From assembly GCA_017444395.1 (NCBI GenBank), contig JAFSWT010000133.1:1-43058 (forward strand): a DNA stretch of 43,058 nt, in the 5' to 3' direction. Below, one piece after another: positions 9,112-17,862 of this stretch. Both the position numbers and the translations under genes were made by a program. Positions within the stretch are counted from its first letter, which is position 1. Each line of letters starts with the position of its first letter. Origin of the DNA: Schwartzia sp. (in: firmicutes). Lineage in GTDB: Bacteria > Bacillota > Negativicutes > Selenomonadales > Selenomonadaceae. A model generated the notes under the pieces. The model was not told the DNA's origin, did not search any database, and was given only the letters and a program-made list of their open reading frames with translations.

Positions 9112-9140
9112 ATTTTATGATAAGATGACCGTTTGGTCAA
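9112..9140 (-). promoter_or_regulatory. Promoter of the two-phosphatase operon
   Basis: On the minus strand TTGACC (9140-9135) and TAAAAT (9117-9112) are 17 bp apart. A dyad GACC-N4-GGTC (9127-9138) overlaps the -35 and could be an operator. The remaining 9141-9259, before the divergent deacetylase, holds a weak plus-strand TAAAAT (9194-9199) without a convincing -35. Confidence 0.75.
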
Positions 9141-9259
9141 GAAAAACGGTGTGATTGGAATCCGCAAGGCTGGCTTTTTTTCCCCGCTGGGAGTAAAATA
9201 GGGAAGAAAAAACGGCGGCAGGCGAGATGGATTTCCGGCCTCCGCGACAGGAGGTCGCT

Positions 9260-10102
9260 ATGCGAAAGGATAAGCGAAGGCATGCATCACCGGCTTCGTG
9301 GGGAAAGAGAATACTGCTCATCACGCTGGCGGTGTTGTTGCCGCTGGGATGGTTCCTCACGCCCCGCCTTGCCGCCCGCATGGGTCTGGATGAGGCCAAC
9401 GGGGTCAAGATTGTCGTTTTGAACTATCATAAGATAGAGAATCTGCACAATTCACTGTCGGTCCTGCCGGAGGATTTCGATCGGCAGATGCGGTATCTGC
9501 AGGATAACGGCTTTCATGTCATCAGTCCGGCAGAGCTTCACGCGGCGCTGGCGGAGGGCGCGGAGTTGCCGGAGAATCCGGTACTCATCACCTTTGACGA
9601 CGGGTATCAGGACAACTATAAGAACGCGTATCCCATCTTGCAGAAGTATGGATTCCGGGCGACGATCTTCGTCGTCACCAGCTTTCTGGATCAGGCGCTG
9701 CCCGGATACCTCACCTGGGCGCAGGCGGCCGAGATGGAGGCCAGTGGCCTCATCGATATCGAGTCCCATACGGTCACCCACGGCTCGATGACCGAGCTCA
9801 GCGACGAGCAGCTTCGCTACGAGCTGGCGGAGTCGAAACGTGATATCGAGAAGCGATTGGGGAAACAGGTGGAGTTCATCGCCTATCCCACCGGGACCTA
9901 TAATCTCCATATCGCCAGCCTGGTCAAGGAGGCCGGCTATAAGGGCGCCTTCACCATAAAATACGGCAATGTGGACGCGGCGAGCAACCTGTACGCCCTG
10001 GAGCGGGTGCCCATCTTCCATACGGCAAACACCTATCGTTCCTTTCTGGAACGGCTTCAATACGTCCCGGTTTTCGAACAGTTGGGCTGGAATAAGAGCT
10101 GA
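9260..10102 (+). CDS. Membrane-anchored polysaccharide deacetylase (NodB domain)
   Basis: 280 residues. The ATG at 9260 is chosen because AGGAGG ends 5 bp before it; an upstream in-frame ATG has no site. A basic N-terminus and one membrane helix (about 17-36) anchor an extracytoplasmic NodB domain. Catalytic motifs are TFDDGYQDN (base and metal aspartates), SHTVTH (metal histidines) and AYPTGTY. Members remove N-acetyl groups from chitin-like polymers or peptidoglycan. It stands alone between a divergent promoter and a strong terminator, just before the dcw cluster. Confidence 0.9.
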   Translation: MRKDKRRHASPASWGKRILLITLAVLLPLGWFLTPRLAARMGLDEANGVKIVVLNYHKIENLHNSLSVLPEDFDRQMRYLQDNGFHVISPAELHAALAEGAELPENPVLITFDDGYQDNYKNAYPILQKYGFRATIFVVTSFLDQALPGYLTWAQAAEMEASGLIDIESHTVTHGSMTELSDEQLRYELAESKRDIEKRLGKQVEFIAYPTGTYNLHIASLVKEAGYKGAFTIKYGNVDAASNLYALERVPIFHTANTYRSFLERLQYVPVFEQLGWNKS

Positions 10103-10133
10103 TTTTTCCAAAAAATAAACAGTAAGTCCCTTT

Positions 10134-10168
10134 CACGGTTTGACAGTTTTGTCAAACCGTGTTTTTTT
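10134..10168 (+). terminator. Strong intrinsic terminator after the deacetylase
   Basis: Perfect 12-bp stem (10134-10145 with 10150-10161), GTTT loop, followed by seven T residues. It separates the deacetylase from the dcw cluster. The stretch 10169-10419 beyond it is AT-rich and contains no supported gene. Confidence 0.93.
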
Positions 10169-10419
10169 ATCGCTGAAATGCGGGTTTGATTTGGAAATAA
10201 TAACAGGATATTGTGGGCGGGTGATTTTTCAAGGGAACATATTGTGGCGGAATGGAGCAATGAAAGAAAAGACTTTCACTTTGGCGATCTTTGGCAAAAC
10301 GTACAGGAAAATAGACCTATAAAAGGCAGAAAAATGCTGTTTTGAAATATATGTTCGCTGATTTTCACCCAAAAGAAGGAGGATTTTGGGTGGGGAAAAA
10401 GAATATATTCTAACCAAAA

Positions 10420-10444
10420 GTGGGGAATTGTGGTAAAATGTGGG
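10420..10444 (+). promoter_or_regulatory. MraZ box and likely mraZ promoter
   Basis: GTGGG, GTGGT and GTGGG begin at 10420, 10430 and 10440, three direct repeats with a 10-bp period, the known MraZ operator design. An extended -10 (TGGTAAAAT, 10431-10439) overlaps the middle repeat, so MraZ binding would block its own promoter. A further GTGGG starts at 10390, exactly three periods upstream. Confidence 0.82.
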
Positions 10445-10473
10445 AGAAATTTCCGAAAGGGTGGTGAGACGAA

Positions 10474-10905
10474 ATGTTGATGGGCGAGCACGCGCATACG
10501 ATTGACGCCAAGGGGCGCATCATCCTGCCGGCGGAGTTCCGCGAGGACCTGGGCGAGCGTTTCGTCATCACCCGGGGCTTTGATACCTGCCTGTCCATTT
10601 ATAGTGAAGCGGACTGGCAGGTGCTGACGGAAAAGTTGAAGTCCATGCCGGTCGCCAAGCCTGAGGTGCGGATGCTGAGCCGCGTCTTCGTATCGGTGGC
10701 ACGGGTCCTGGATTGCGACCGCCAGGGGCGATTCCTGGTGCCGGGCAATCTTCGGAAATTTGCCTTACTGGAAAAGGACGTGGTGCTGGCCGGTGTCATC
10801 AACCGCGTCGAGGTTTGGAGCAAGGCGGAGTGGGAACGTTACAACGACGCGGTTATCCCCTCAATCAGCACCATGGCGGAATCGCTGGCGGAGCTGGGGT
10901 TCTAA
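10474..10905 (+). CDS. mraZ: Transcriptional regulator MraZ
   Basis: 143 residues, the normal length. It starts MLMGEHAHTIDAKGRIILPA, the first of two AbrB-like SpoVT domains; the second holds VLDCDRQGRFLVPGNLR near residue 85. MraZ represses the dcw cluster it heads, acting on GTGGG repeats, and such repeats are found at 10420-10444. It is followed by rsmH after 3 bp. Confidence 0.96.
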   Translation: MLMGEHAHTIDAKGRIILPAEFREDLGERFVITRGFDTCLSIYSEADWQVLTEKLKSMPVAKPEVRMLSRVFVSVARVLDCDRQGRFLVPGNLRKFALLEKDVVLAGVINRVEVWSKAEWERYNDAVIPSISTMAESLAELGF

Positions 10906-10908
10906 GCG

Positions 10909-11907
10909 ATGACGGCGTTCCATCATATCAGCGTCATGCCGGAGGAAACCATCCGGGGGCTTGTGACATCCCGGGACGGGACGTATGTGGACTGTACCCT
11001 GGGCGGCGCCGGCCACGCGTCCCGGATCGTCCAGCATCTTTCCCCGGCCGGCCGGCTTATCGGCATCGACCAGGACGCGGCGGCGATTGCCGCGTCCCGG
11101 GAGCGGCTGGCCGGGGCGGACTGCCGGGTCGATATCGTGCCGGGCAACTTCCGGAATCTGGACGGGATTTTGGCGGGCCTTTCCGTTGCCGCTGTCGATG
11201 GGGTGCTCTTCGATCTTGGCGTTTCGTCGCCGCAGATTGACGAAGCGGCCCGGGGGTTTTCCTATATGCAGGACGCGCCCCTGGACATGCGCATGGACAT
11301 AACGGCGTCGCGGTCCGCCTTCGAGGTTGTGAATACATACAGTGAGGAAGCGCTGACCCGCGTCTTCCGCGAGTACGGGGAGGAACGGTGGGCAAAGCGC
11401 ATCGCGTCGTTCATCGTCGCGGCCCGGAAAAAAGCGCCGGTGGAAACGACGGGTGAACTGGTGGACATCATCTGCCGGGCGGTTCCCAAGGCTGTCCGGC
11501 GGGCGGCGGGCGGCCATCCGGCGAAACGCGTCTTCCAGGCGATCCGCATCGAGGTCAATGACGAGCTGACCATCCTGGAAGGGGCGCTAAGGGCGGCGGT
11601 ACGCCATCTGAAGCCGGGCGGGCGGCTGGCGGTCATCACGTTTCATTCGCTGGAGGACCGTATCACCAAGAACACGCTGCGGGAAATGGCGCGTGGCTGT
11701 ATCTGCCCGCCGGAGATTCCCGTCTGTATCTGTCATCATCATCCGGAAATACGGCTTTTAGGAAAAGCGATCGTACCGGGGGCCGATGAGACGGCCCAAA
11801 ATCCCAGAGCCCGGAGCGCCAAGCTCCGTCTCGCCGAAAAAATACTCTTGCCCAATCCGGAACGGACGGGCGGGAGCGAAGGGAGACCTTTGGAATGCCT
11901 GCAGTGA
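10909..11907 (+). CDS. rsmH: 16S rRNA (cytosine(1402)-N(4))-methyltransferase
   Basis: 332 residues. SAM-binding motif DCTLGGAGHASRI near residue 28, the conserved LFDLGVSSPQID, and DAPLDMRMD are all present, along with the C-terminal HPAKRVFQAIRIEVNDE and VITFHSLEDR. It methylates C1402 in the ribosomal decoding centre. Its last 13 bp overlap ftsL, a frequent arrangement in dcw clusters. Confidence 0.97.
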   Translation: MTAFHHISVMPEETIRGLVTSRDGTYVDCTLGGAGHASRIVQHLSPAGRLIGIDQDAAAIAASRERLAGADCRVDIVPGNFRNLDGILAGLSVAAVDGVLFDLGVSSPQIDEAARGFSYMQDAPLDMRMDITASRSAFEVVNTYSEEALTRVFREYGEERWAKRIASFIVAARKKAPVETTGELVDIICRAVPKAVRRAAGGHPAKRVFQAIRIEVNDELTILEGALRAAVRHLKPGGRLAVITFHSLEDRITKNTLREMARGCICPPEIPVCICHHHPEIRLLGKAIVPGADETAQNPRARSAKLRLAEKILLPNPERTGGSEGRPLECLQ

Positions 11908-12275
11908 GAGCCAGAGAGGAAGAATTCCATTACGAGAGAGATTTATACACGGCGCCGGCCAGAGAGCCGGTTCATCGGGTGCAGCCGGCAGAGCGGCCCT
12001 GCATCAATACGAGCCTTCGCAATCGGGCATTGGTATTGGCCATGGTATTGACCGTAGCGGCGTCGGTCATCACCGCGCGCAGTATCCTGAGCGCGGTCCG
12101 GGGTACTGAGATGGTACAGACCCGGCGGGCGGCAGAGCAGCTGGAAAGCGAGAATTTGCAGCTGGAGCTTGAGATTGCGCGGCTGAAATCGCCGCAGCAT
12201 ATCAAGGATATCGCGATCAATCATCTGGGCATGGTTGTGCCCAGGGATGTATATTTTGCCGCGGAGAAACAATAA
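11895..12275 (+). CDS. ftsL: Cell-division protein FtsL-like
   Basis: 126-residue bitopic protein. A cytoplasmic N-terminus of about 40 residues is followed by one membrane helix (about 44-62), a coiled coil (about 72-98) and a short conserved-looking LGMVVP stretch. This layout, rather than sequence identity, defines FtsL. Its place after rsmH supports the call. The gene normally next, the transpeptidase ftsI/spoVD, is absent. Confidence 0.85.
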   Translation: MPAVRAREEEFHYERDLYTAPAREPVHRVQPAERPCINTSLRNRALVLAMVLTVAASVITARSILSAVRGTEMVQTRRAAEQLESENLQLELEIARLKSPQHIKDIAINHLGMVVPRDVYFAAEKQ

Positions 12276-12336
12276 AGAAGGGCCGGCGCGTTGTCTGGTC
12301 ATCCGCCTGGATGGGGACAAATCCGCGCCCGCTGTT

Positions 12337-12364
12337 AGGGGTATTGCCTTGGCAATGCCCTTTT
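12337..12364 (+). terminator. Terminator-like hairpin between ftsL and murE
   Basis: An 11-bp stem (12337-12347 with 12352-12362, one G-T pair in each of two positions) with CTTG loop ends in TTTT. It sits in the 137-bp gap where ftsI is usually found. It could attenuate transcription into murE. The rest of the gap shows no gene. Confidence 0.55.
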
Positions 12365-12412
12365 CGTGTGTGTCTGGCTAAAAACGGGAGCCGCAGGAAA
12401 GGCGGGGAAGAA

Positions 12413-13900
12413 ATGCAAAAGAAGCTGAAGGATCTGGCGGCGCTGGTGGAGGGCGCCAAAATCATCGGGAGCGCACAGGCGGTCATCACCGATATCGTGC
12501 AGGATTCGCGGCAGGCCGGGAAGAATTCGCTGTTCGTCTGCGTGGCGGGCGAGCATGTGGACGGCCATGACTTCATCAAGGCGGCCGTGAAGCAGGGCGC
12601 CGTAGCCATCATGACTGAGCGGGACATCAAGCCGCCGGTGGGCGTCGCGGTACTCAAGGTGCCGGACCTCGATGAGGCCGTGAAAAAGATCGTGCCGGCT
12701 TTCTTCGGCTATCCCGGGAAACAGCTCCGCCTCGTCGGCATCACAGGCACCAACGGCAAGACAACGACCAGTTTTCTCATCCGCGCCATCCTGGAAAAAG
12801 CCGGTCATAAGACGGGACTCATCGGAACCATACAAATATTGATCGGGGACAAGGTCCTGCCGGTCCACAACACGACACCGAATGTCGTGGACCTGCAGCG
12901 CACGTTGGCGCAGATGGTGGAGGATGGGATGGAGTACGCCGTCATGGAGGTGTCCTCTCACGCGCTGGACCAGGACCGCGTCGCCGGCTGCGAATTTGAC
13001 GTGGCGGTGTTCACGAATCTTACCCAGGATCATCTGGATTATCATAAGACGATGGAAAACTACCGCGCCGCCAAGGCGAAGCTCTTCGCCTCGCTGATGG
13101 ACGGCGTGAAGCCGGGCAAGACGGCGGTCGTCAATGTGGACGACGCGGCGGCGGGCATCATGCTGGAGGCGTCGGGGCCGGCGGCGCACATCACTTACGG
13201 CGTCATGAACGAAGGCGCCCAGCTCCGGGCCGTGGAAACCAAGGTCCGGGCCACGGGCGCGGAGTTCGCCGTTCAGGGCAGTTTCGGCCGCCTGAAGCTG
13301 CGGCTGAAGATTACCGGCCTGTTCAATATCTATAACGTCCTGGCGGCGACCGGGGTGGCGCTGGCGGAGGAAATCCCGCTGGCCGTCATCGAGAAGGCGC
13401 TGACGGAGTTCGGCGGCGTGCCGGGACGGTTCGAGCTCGTGGACTGCGGGCAGGATTTCGCGGTGGTGGTGGATTACGCCCATACGCCGGACGGCCTGGA
13501 GAACATCCTGAAAACAGCCCGGCAGATCACGGAGCGTCGCATCATTACCGTCTTTGGCTGCGGCGGTGACCGCGACCGCACGAAGCGGCCCATCATGGGG
13601 CGCATTGCGGCGGAGCTGTCGGATGTGGTCATCGTCACCTCGGACAATCCGCGCTCGGAGAATCCGGAGGCCATCCTGGACGAAGTCATGGCCGGCGTCA
13701 AAGAGACCATCGGCACCAAGGCGCATGACCGCATCGCGGATCGCCGGGATGCCATTCTTACCGCCATCGCCATGGCCGGGCGAGGGGACACGGTGGTGAT
13801 TGCCGGCAAGGGGCATGAGGATTATCAGATCCTGGCGACGGGAACGATTCATTTCGATGATCGGGAGGTCGCCCGCGAGGCGTTGGGAGGAATCATCTGA
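12413..13900 (+). CDS. murE: UDP-MurNAc-tripeptide synthetase, meso-DAP type
   Basis: Adds the third residue of the peptidoglycan stem peptide. The ATG at 12413 follows a GGCGGGGAAG site; the open frame extends further upstream but without one. 495 residues. P-loop GTNGKTTT at 112-119, NTTPN for UDP-MurNAc binding, and DNPR at 411-414, the motif that selects meso-diaminopimelate over lysine. Peptidoglycan is therefore expected to be of the DAP type. The stop shares one base with the murF start. Confidence 0.97.
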   Translation: MQKKLKDLAALVEGAKIIGSAQAVITDIVQDSRQAGKNSLFVCVAGEHVDGHDFIKAAVKQGAVAIMTERDIKPPVGVAVLKVPDLDEAVKKIVPAFFGYPGKQLRLVGITGTNGKTTTSFLIRAILEKAGHKTGLIGTIQILIGDKVLPVHNTTPNVVDLQRTLAQMVEDGMEYAVMEVSSHALDQDRVAGCEFDVAVFTNLTQDHLDYHKTMENYRAAKAKLFASLMDGVKPGKTAVVNVDDAAAGIMLEASGPAAHITYGVMNEGAQLRAVETKVRATGAEFAVQGSFGRLKLRLKITGLFNIYNVLAATGVALAEEIPLAVIEKALTEFGGVPGRFELVDCGQDFAVVVDYAHTPDGLENILKTARQITERRIITVFGCGGDRDRTKRPIMGRIAAELSDVVIVTSDNPRSENPEAILDEVMAGVKETIGTKAHDRIADRRDAILTAIAMAGRGDTVVIAGKGHEDYQILATGTIHFDDREVAREALGGII

Positions 13901-15273
13901 TGGCAGAATTATCTTTGGCGGAAGTCAGGGAGGCGACCGGGGCCCGGGTGGAGAACGCCGCCTCCGTGATGTACGAGGACGTCGTCACCGATACGCGGGA
14001 AATCACCGTGGGGAACCTCTTTCTGGCGCTCTTGGGCGAACGCTTCAACGGCGAGGATTTCGTCCGGGAGGCGGTGGCGAAGGGGGCGACCGGCGTCGTC
14101 GTCAGCGAGGGCTGCGACCGGGAAAAACTCCGGGATCTCAAGGTGCCGGTCTTTTTCGTGCCGGATACCCTGAAGGCATATCAGGACATCGCTCATGCCT
14201 GGCGCATGCGTTTCGATTTGCCGGTCATCGCCGTGACCGGCTCCAATGGCAAGACCACGACGAAAGATCTTACGGCTTCCGTACTGGCGGCAAAGATGCC
14301 GGTGCTGAAGACCGAGGCGAATTTCAACAACGAGATCGGCCTGCCGCGGACGCTCCTAAAGATTGCTCCGTTCCACCGGGCGGCGGTGGTGGAGATCGGC
14401 ATGCGCGGGCTGGGGCAGATCGCGGCGCTGGCGCCGGTAGCCGCGCCGACCATCGGCGTCATCACCAATGTTGGCGAGACGCACATAGAGCTTTTGGGCT
14501 CCATCGAGAATATTGCCCGGGCCAAGGGCGAGATGGCGGAGGCCATCGCGCCGGGCGGAACGGTCATCCTAAACGACGACGATCCCCGGGTGGCGGCGAT
14601 GCGCGGCCGGGTGCAGGATGGCGTCCGGGTCGTGGCCTTCGGAACATCGGGCAACGCCGATGTGCGGGGCGGCGATATCGAGGCGGCGGGCTCGTCGATG
14701 CGCTTTTCCGTTTCCTTTGACGGTGCGCCGCCGGTTCCCTTTGTCCTGCCGATGGCGGGGCGTCACAATGTGTACAACGCGCTGGCGGCGCTGGCGGCCG
14801 GCTATGTGCTGGAACTCACACCGGAGGAGATGCAGGCGGGGCTGGCGGAGCCGGACATGACCGGGCAGCGCTTCGAGCGCCGGCAGATCGGTGATATCAC
14901 GGTCATCAACGATGCCTACAACGCCAGTCCGGCCTCGATGAAAGCGGCTTTCGATACCCTGCGGGAAATCGCCCCGGGCCGGAAAGTCGCCGTGCTGGGC
15001 GATATGCTGGAGTTGGGGGCGATTGCCGCCGAAGCGCACCGCCGGGTAGGCGCCCAGGCGGTGGAAGCCGGCGTTTCCGTGCTCCTTACCCGCGGGAATC
15101 TGGGGGAGGAAATCGCCCGGGGGGCGGAAGAAGCCGGGTTGAAAGAGGTTCACCGCTGCGCTTCCCACGAGGAAGCGGGACGCATCCTGAAGGAAGTCCT
15201 GCGGCCGGACGATACGGTGCTTTTCAAGGGCTCCCACAGCATGGAAATGGGGAAGATCATCGACCTTCTTTGA
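13900..15273 (+). CDS. murF: UDP-MurNAc-tripeptide D-alanyl-D-alanine ligase
   Basis: 457 residues, normal length. ATP-binding GSNGKTTTKD near residue 112, the NFNNEIGLP and EIGMRGLGQI segments, and NDAYNASPASMKAA in the C-terminal domain identify MurF. It adds D-Ala-D-Ala made by Ddl (encoded at 20375). The start overlaps the murE stop (TGATG), indicating coupled translation, and mraY follows after about 50 bp. Confidence 0.97.
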   Translation: MAELSLAEVREATGARVENAASVMYEDVVTDTREITVGNLFLALLGERFNGEDFVREAVAKGATGVVVSEGCDREKLRDLKVPVFFVPDTLKAYQDIAHAWRMRFDLPVIAVTGSNGKTTTKDLTASVLAAKMPVLKTEANFNNEIGLPRTLLKIAPFHRAAVVEIGMRGLGQIAALAPVAAPTIGVITNVGETHIELLGSIENIARAKGEMAEAIAPGGTVILNDDDPRVAAMRGRVQDGVRVVAFGTSGNADVRGGDIEAAGSSMRFSVSFDGAPPVPFVLPMAGRHNVYNALAALAAGYVLELTPEEMQAGLAEPDMTGQRFERRQIGDITVINDAYNASPASMKAAFDTLREIAPGRKVAVLGDMLELGAIAAEAHRRVGAQAVEAGVSVLLTRGNLGEEIARGAEEAGLKEVHRCASHEEAGRILKEVLRPDDTVLFKGSHSMEMGKIIDLL

Positions 15274-15324
15274 TTAATTCGGCGAATAGAAAGAACGGCG
15301 TGTGGCGCCGGGAGGGGATTGGTT

Positions 15325-16290
15325 ATGGGAAGTAATTCCTGCTTGCTGGCGGGCCTGGTGGCGGCGGCGGTCGTATTGATAACCGGCCCCTTCGCGATTC
15401 CGGCGCTGCACCGGCTGAAGTTCGGCCAGAGCATCCGCGACGAGGGGCCGAAAAGCCATCGGGCCAAGAGTGGCACACCGACGATGGGCGGCCTGATGAT
15501 TGCCGCCGGCATCACGGTGGGGACACTGGTGGCGACGGGCCGTGAGCCGGCTGTCCTGCTGGCGCTTTTCGTGACCCTGGGGCATCTCGTCATCGGCTTT
15601 GTCGATGACTATATAAAGGTAGTGAAGAAACGCAACCTGGGGCTGAAGGCGCGGCAGAAACTGGCCGGACAGATCTTCATGGCGGTCCTGGTGACTTTCA
15701 TCGGTACCCGCTGGCTGGGCATCACGACGGATCTCTGGATCCCGTTCGTCGCCCGGACCGTGGACCTGGGGCTGGCGTATTATATACTGGTATTTTTTGT
15801 TCTTGTCGGCACAACGAACGCGGTCAACCTGACCGACGGCCTGGACGGCCTGGCAGCAGGGACTGTAGCCGTCGCGGCGGTGGCGTATGCGCTCGTGTGC
15901 GTTCATTTCGGTAAAGCGGCGTTGGCCGCATTCTGTGTTGCCGTAGCCGCGGCCTGTCTCGCCTTCCTGCGCTTCAATGCGCACCCGGCCAGGGTGTTCA
16001 TGGGCGATACCGGGTCGCTGGCCCTCGGCGGCGCACTGGCGGCGGCGGCCATCCTCACGAAGACGGAGCTGCTGCTCATCGTGATCGGCGGCGTTTTCGT
16101 TGTAGAGGCGCTGTCCGTCATCATCCAGGTCATTTCGTTCCAGACGACAGGCCGGCGGGTGTTCCTGATGAGCCCGATTCATCATCATTTCGAGCTCAAG
16201 GGCTGGCCGGAGACAAAGGTGGTTCACCGCTTCTGGCTGGCGGGGGTACTGCTGAGCATCCTGGCGCTGATTATCCTGCGTTGCGGTTGA
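15325..16290 (+). CDS. mraY: Phospho-MurNAc-pentapeptide transferase
   Basis: Integral membrane enzyme that forms lipid I. The ATG at 15325 is preferred because GGGAGGGG lies 8-9 bp upstream. 321 residues with about ten membrane helices. Motifs: KSHRAKSGTPTMGG, the catalytic VDDYIK, TNAVNLTDGLDGLAAG, NAHPARVFMGDTGSL and SPIHHHFELKGW, the last being diagnostic for MraY against WecA. Confidence 0.97.
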   Translation: MGSNSCLLAGLVAAAVVLITGPFAIPALHRLKFGQSIRDEGPKSHRAKSGTPTMGGLMIAAGITVGTLVATGREPAVLLALFVTLGHLVIGFVDDYIKVVKKRNLGLKARQKLAGQIFMAVLVTFIGTRWLGITTDLWIPFVARTVDLGLAYYILVFFVLVGTTNAVNLTDGLDGLAAGTVAVAAVAYALVCVHFGKAALAAFCVAVAAACLAFLRFNAHPARVFMGDTGSLALGGALAAAAILTKTELLLIVIGGVFVVEALSVIIQVISFQTTGRRVFLMSPIHHHFELKGWPETKVVHRFWLAGVLLSILALIILRCG

Positions 16291-16315
16291 AATTGGAAAG
16301 AAAGTATGATAGAAT
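16287..16315 (+). promoter_or_regulatory. Internal promoter ahead of murD
   Basis: TTGAAA (16287-16292) and TAGAAT (16310-16315) are 17 bp apart. A near-perfect dyad of 13 bp (16316-16328, CACGGA and TCCGTG around one central base) sits right at the expected start point and may be an operator. The 150-nt leader to murD has no open frame of note. Confidence 0.68.
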
Positions 16316-16470
16316 CACGGAATCCGTGGTGGGCATAGAATGCCGGATTGCGATAGGCGCGTTTGTTACGCAGTGTGCGGGCAGGCAACAATCGTAATGC
16401 GTTTTCGGTTGGTTGACAACGTCGCAGTGGTTGGCGGCGAATCGGGGATATATTTAAGGAAGTGAATCGG

Positions 16471-17850
16471 TTGGAGTGGAAAGCGGAAAAGGTTTTGGTC
16501 ATTGGCGCCGGCATCAGCGGCATCGCGGCGGCGAAGATGGCCCGGAACTTCGGGGCTGAAGTGGTCCTCAGCGACGCCAAGGCCGAGGGGGAAATCCCGC
16601 AGGATCTCAGCGAATTGCGTTCCCTGGGCGTCCGGTTGGCGCTGGGGCCCCAGGACGAAAAGCAACTGGACGGCGTGACCCGCGTCATCCTTTCGCCGGC
16701 GGTGCCGGTGAAGATTCCTCTGGTCCAGGCGGCCCGGCAGCGTCAGATCACGGTGGAGAGTGAAGTGGAGTTCGCCTGGCAGTTAGCGAAGGCGCCCATC
16801 TACGCCGTGACCGGCACCAACGGGAAGACGACGACGACGACGCTCCTGGGGCAACTGATGGAAACGGTCTATCCTGTGGTGGGCGTGGGCGGCAATATCG
16901 GCGTCCCCCTCTGCGAGGAGGCGGTCCGGGTCGGCAGCGAGGGCTGCATCGTGGCGGAGATTTCCAGCTACCAGATGGAGGCGACACAGCATTTCCGCCC
17001 CCGGGCGGCAGCTATCCTCAACGTGACGCCCGACCATGTCGTGCGCCACGGTTCGCTGGAAGTCTATCAGCAGATGAAGGAGAAGATCTTCGCCGAGCAG
17101 ACGGCGGAGGATTTCCTGATCCTGAACTATGACGATCCGAAAACCCGCGGCATGGCGGAGCGGGCAAAGGCGAAGGTCTGCTTCTTCAGCCGCCGGGAGG
17201 CGCTGGAGGAGGGCGCGTTCCTGGAGGACGATCAGCTCGTCATGCGCTGGCAGGGCAAGACGCACACCATCCTGCCCGCCCGGCAGCTCCGCATCAAGGG
17301 CGGACATAATATCGAGAACGCGCTGGCGGCCAGCGCCGTCGCTTTCCTGGCGGGGGCGCAGCCGGAGAAGATCGCGAAGGTCCTTCACGATTTCCCCGGG
17401 GTGGAGCACCGCATCGAGCCGGTCCGCATGGTGGACGGCGTCATGTATTACAACGATTCCAAGGCGACGAATACCGATTCGGCCATCAAGGCGCTGGATA
17501 GCTTCCCGGAGGAGCCGGTGGTCCTGATTGCCGGTGGCGACGACAAGATGACCGATCTGACGGAGTTCATGCAACTCGTGAAACAGCGTTGCACGAAACT
17601 GATCCTCGTCGGCAACGCGGCGGCCCGCTTCAAGGAGGCGGCCATCCGGAACGGCTTCCCGACGACGGACATCCGCGAGGCCGGCTACTCGATGGAAAAG
17701 GCGGTGGAGATTGCCCACGCCCTGGCCAAGCCGTCCCAGATCGTGCTCTTGTCCCCGGCCTGCGCCAGCTTCGATATGTTCAGCGGATTCGAGGAGAGGG
17801 GCCGGGTGTTCAAGAATCTCGTGAAAGCGCTGAAAGACACTATGGCATAA
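16471..17850 (+). CDS. murD: UDP-MurNAc-L-alanine:D-glutamate ligase
   Basis: 459 residues. The TTG at 16471 is chosen: AAGGA lies 10 bp before it, whereas an upstream in-frame GTG at 16462 directly abuts that site. N-terminal Rossmann motif VIGAGISGIAA, ATP-binding GTNGKTTTTTLLG near residue 114, GNIGVPL, and YYNDSKATNTDS in the C-terminal domain. Adds D-glutamate to UDP-MurNAc-Ala. In most dcw clusters ftsW follows; here murG comes next after 12 bp. Confidence 0.96.
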   Translation: MEWKAEKVLVIGAGISGIAAAKMARNFGAEVVLSDAKAEGEIPQDLSELRSLGVRLALGPQDEKQLDGVTRVILSPAVPVKIPLVQAARQRQITVESEVEFAWQLAKAPIYAVTGTNGKTTTTTLLGQLMETVYPVVGVGGNIGVPLCEEAVRVGSEGCIVAEISSYQMEATQHFRPRAAAILNVTPDHVVRHGSLEVYQQMKEKIFAEQTAEDFLILNYDDPKTRGMAERAKAKVCFFSRREALEEGAFLEDDQLVMRWQGKTHTILPARQLRIKGGHNIENALAASAVAFLAGAQPEKIAKVLHDFPGVEHRIEPVRMVDGVMYYNDSKATNTDSAIKALDSFPEEPVVLIAGGDDKMTDLTEFMQLVKQRCTKLILVGNAAARFKEAAIRNGFPTTDIREAGYSMEKAVEIAHALAKPSQIVLLSPACASFDMFSGFEERGRVFKNLVKALKDTMA

Positions 17851-17862
17851 GGAGTCCTGGCA

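Noticed and set aside
10260-10322. 20-codon frame before mraZ with a weak GGAG
   Set aside because: No conservation evidence, no partner and a spacing of only 2 bp between site and ATG.
12335-13852. Minus-strand open frame of 505 codons
   Set aside because: Antisense of murE, a result of high GC at third positions; no ribosome site and histidine/arginine-rich translation.
16413-16418. TTGACA upstream of murD
   Set aside because: No -10 at 16-19 bp; the nearest AT-rich box is about 30 bp away. The promoter at 16287-16315 fits better.
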